Below are positions 62,801-64,000 of a stretch of DNA of 64,000 nt, in pieces. Origin of the DNA: Bacteroidetes bacterium GWF2_38_335 (GTDB lineage Bacteria > Bacteroidota > Bacteroidia > Bacteroidales > GWF2-38-335); the NCBI GenBank assembly GCA_001769535.1, contig MEOH01000022.1, positions 124,001 through 188,000 of the forward strand, given 5' to 3'. Every line of letters starts with the position of its first letter. Positions within the stretch are counted from its first letter, which is position 1. The position numbers and the translations under genes were made by a program. Below the pieces are notes generated by a model. It saw only the letters and a program-made list of their open reading frames with translations. It had not been told where the DNA came from and did no database searches.

Positions 62801-64000
62801 GATGCATGTACATCTGTTGTGGATTCTGTTGATATCCTAAGTGATCCACTTATGACCACCAGTATCACTTTCTCAAGCGGTGCAACCTGTACCGGACTTC
62901 AGGATGGTGAGGCAACCGTAACTGCATTTGGCGCAACCGCACCAATTAGCTATGCATGGAGCCTGCCTTCGACATCAACTGCTGCCTATGCTGGTGATCT
63001 GCCAACCGGCTGGAGTTATGTCACTGTGACTGATGCTTGTACATCTAACAGGGATTCGGTTAACATTGGTTCCGACCCATTGATGACAATTGATATTACC
63101 TCATCCAACCCTGCCACCTGTGCTGCCATTAATGATGGTACTGCCCACGTTACCCTTACTGGTGCTGTGGCTCCTTTTACCATTGCCTGGTCAGCTCCTT
63201 CTACTTCAACTTTAGAAGATGCTACAGATCTGCACGTTGGATGGAACTACGTAACTGTTACTGATGCTTGTACAGCGGTTGTTGATTCTGTAAATATCGC
63301 CAGTGATCCTACAATTTCTTCGGATATTGCTTCTTCAACTGCTGCGACCTGTATTGCCATTAATGACGGTACTGCCTCAGTGGTAGTATACAGTGCGACC
63401 GGCACAGTTACCTATTTATGGGGTGCACCGTCAATAAGCACACTGGCTTCGGCAACAGACCTTGAAGTGGGATGGAACTACATCACCATTACCGATGCCT
63501 GTACCGCAATCGTTGATTCGGTTGATATACCAAGTGCTCCGGCTACCCTCGCCACATCAATAATTTCCTCAACGGTTGCTTCATGTGCTGGTGTAAACAA
63601 TGGTTCTGCTGAAGTTTCTGCATCCGGAACCAATGGCGCAGTGACCTATGCATGGTCTGCTCCTTCAGTATCCGTGGCTGCTACCGCTGCCGATTTGCAG
63701 GTTGGATGGAATTATGTCACCGTAACCGATATCTGTACTTTTAAAGTTGATTCAGTAGATATCGGAAGTGCTCCGCTCATGACCATCGACATAACCGATT
63801 CACTGGATGCATCCTGTGCTGCCGTTAACAATGGTTATGCTGTTGTTTTGGCATCAGGCGCCACTGCACCGATAACCTATGTTTGGTCAGCTCCATCGGT
63901 TACACTTAACGATACAGCTTATGATCTTGCAGTGGGATGGAACTATGTAACTGTTACAGATGCGTGTACTTCATTGATTGATTCGGTTGAGCTGTTTAGC
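59810..64000 (+). CDS. giant SBBP- and SprB-like-repeat secreted protein (5' part; runs off the window)
   Basis: Open without a stop from the ATG at 59810 to the last base (1397 codons). Signal peptide MKIMRTLSFFIMFFLIVFSV, with cleavage near KSQ. Residues ~25-465 carry seven SBBP beta-propeller blades (DIFIAKYSKIGQIIWLKQVG, then DIFIAKYAIDGTLQWAHNSG and similar). Then come SprB-like repeats; from 62150 on they are regular, with a 231-bp (77-aa) period: DPLMTIDITSSTNATCAAIN, then TYAWSAPS and DLxVGWNYVTVTDACT. Likely a T9SS adhesin; the sorting domain, if any, lies outside. Codon use changes sharply near 61075. Confidence 0.85.
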   Translation, partial: MKIMRTLSFFIMFFLIVFSVKSQNIDLLWTKNFTGTGNNQPIKMVSDVSGNIYIIGIFSGTVNQDALSLSATGANDIFIAKYSKIGQIIWLKQVGGTLGETPTSIALSNDGNYFYISGTTSSNPCVFDATNLATTGGSDIFIAKYAIDGTLQWAHNSGYSATNQFGGNISIDNSDNIVMTGMFLVDITFYGGVTTLTSPAPAVRQPFISKFDIDGNLTWAKMIVTDNSLTTFRNVSSDGTGYYFSGNYNGTLNFDVGAVTCIGTSDGFIFKTDFNGTGQWVRKVVGTSAEVIWRHHGDNTGYQYILGYYNSPTLSIDSTGVVSSLLTYPNAGNNDLILLKYAPDGTLQFAKNYGSNGDDQGNAISVNDDHVIIGGQYSGSINFGTFNLTNTGADAFMVETDLDGNVLSAKKATGANTEFTKTTRIASDNTNIFCGDFTSATIDIDGKTLTNASAGTRDMFIAKYGKITLDTIVTKANCDHTLDGAIDLTVSGDGTAPYTYLWSGPSGYTNNIEDISGLAVGAYSCTVTDANGATKTIAVNITNKPSLTGGMDDHYLIVPCSSSTNGETTMLYADGVAPFTFTWTAEAGVTASTSISNFADDLGVGKHYCTVNDFCGHPITDSVSVYYFPTLVISTAIIEDATCESVCDGELVMDISSGLPPYTIAWSGSPSTTSTASNLCTGWHYITVTDLCGDHVDSAYVDFNTPVTSETHFLSNVTCPAIEDGSAYAVVSDGTAPFSFFWSSAAAESNDTAVLLEFGWNYVTIVDACRTIIDSVYIPSDPLMTTDVMAATTATCAAINDGSATATTTGATAPVTYTWQAPSTSVTSSANDLQVGWNYVIIADACTSILDSVEIESDPLMTIDITSSTNATCAAINDGTASVSVFGSTAPITYAWSAPSISVANSANDLDVGWNYVTVTDACIALVDSVNILSNPLMTIDITSSDNATCAAINDGSASVSVFGSTAPVSYAWSLPSTSITNSANDLPVGWNYVTVTDACTSVVDSVDILSDPLMTTSITFSSGATCTGLQDGEATVTAFGATAPISYAWSLPSTSTAAYAGDLPTGWSYVTVTDACTSNRDSVNIGSDPLMTIDITSSNPATCAAINDGTAHVTLTGAVAPFTIAWSAPSTSTLEDATDLHVGWNYVTVTDACTAVVDSVNIASDPTISSDIASSTAATCIAINDGTASVVVYSATGTVTYLWGAPSISTLASATDLEVGWNYITITDACTAIVDSVDIPSAPATLATSIISSTVASCAGVNNGSAEVSASGTNGAVTYAWSAPSVSVAATAADLQVGWNYVTVTDICTFKVDSVDIGSAPLMTIDITDSLDASCAAVNNGYAVVLASGATAPITYVWSAPSVTLNDTAYDLAVGWNYVTVTDACTSLIDSVELFS
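62150..64000 (+). repeat. 231-bp in-frame tandem repeat array
   Basis: Unit starts (the DPLM/APLM codons) at 62150, 62381, 62612, 62843, 63074, 63305 and 63536: exactly 231 bp each; the next is 234 bp away (63770). At least eight units, diverged mostly at synonymous and loop positions. Continues past the window edge. Confidence 0.85.

Noticed and set aside
1-64000. tRNA, rRNA, transposase, prophage, integrative element
   Set aside because: No cloverleaf, rRNA-like sequence, recombinase motif or phage structural gene was recognised on either strand.

Overview
The window reads as a chromosome segment of an uncultured-type Bacteroidota (Bacteroidales-like) bacterium. Six genes end in, and a seventh probably belongs with, type IX secretion (T9SS) cargo carrying type A C-terminal sorting domains. 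There are also a PorP/SprF-like barrel, SprB-type repeats, GEVED and BNR_assoc_N modules, lipoproteins with a short Lys/Asp/Asn-rich stretch after the lipobox Cys, almost no Shine-Dalgarno sites, and promoters of the Bacteroidota form TTG-N18-20-TAnnTTTG/A. No rRNA, tRNA, transposase, integrase, phage gene or CRISPR array was seen.

Layout. 1-2960: operon of a truncated lamin-tail/T9SS protein (likely the end of a CotH-type surface protein), a lipoprotein, a VTC-domain protein, a DUF4956 membrane protein and a DUF2490 outer-membrane protein. 3082-7517: small membrane protein and a 1318-aa propeller/PKD T9SS protein. 7838-23666 (minus): two paralogous gene pairs, each a ~150-aa secreted protein followed by a giant T9SS adhesin-like protein (2452 and 2139 aa), separated by a 1.1-kb repeat region. 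24111-34421: folC facing a long minus-strand run (TPR-SpoIIE phosphatase, PLP-dependent dehydratase, GT2 glycosyltransferase, LpxL-like acyltransferase, GWxTD protein, inositol-phosphatase family, Lgt-like). 34722-39252 (minus): response regulator, T9SS protein, outer-membrane barrel, anti-sigma-like protein and ECF sigma factor; the last three appear linked by two near-identical ECF promoters. 39576-41065: duplicated SiaB-like kinase domains with a SiaC phosphoprotein. 41052-54919: housekeeping and envelope genes (aroC, PorP/SprF-like, Rrf2, LamG-SprB T9SS protein, VanZ, C1B peptidase, lipoproteins, SDR, purQ, Ktr-type K+ uptake). 55369-59100: an atypical DapA-family aldolase, thrB, and a PurF-like protein lacking the N-terminal Cys nucleophile. 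59101-64000: a palindrome cluster, a G-quadruplex-capable tract, a 53-codon ORF whose peptide resembles a lasso-peptide leader plus core, and a >1397-codon SBBP/SprB-repeat protein running off the end.

The best candidates for something undescribed are: (i) the 53-aa peptide plus repeat protein at 59.6-64 kb, in an AT-richer block that ends abruptly inside the giant gene; (ii) the duplicated small-secreted-protein/giant-T9SS pairs; (iii) the ECF sigma/anti-sigma/barrel circuit with its visible promoter pair; (iv) the single-polypeptide tandem SiaB kinase; and (v) several families of long palindromic intergenic elements. Everything here was read by eye; domain names rest on motif recognition, not on database searches.
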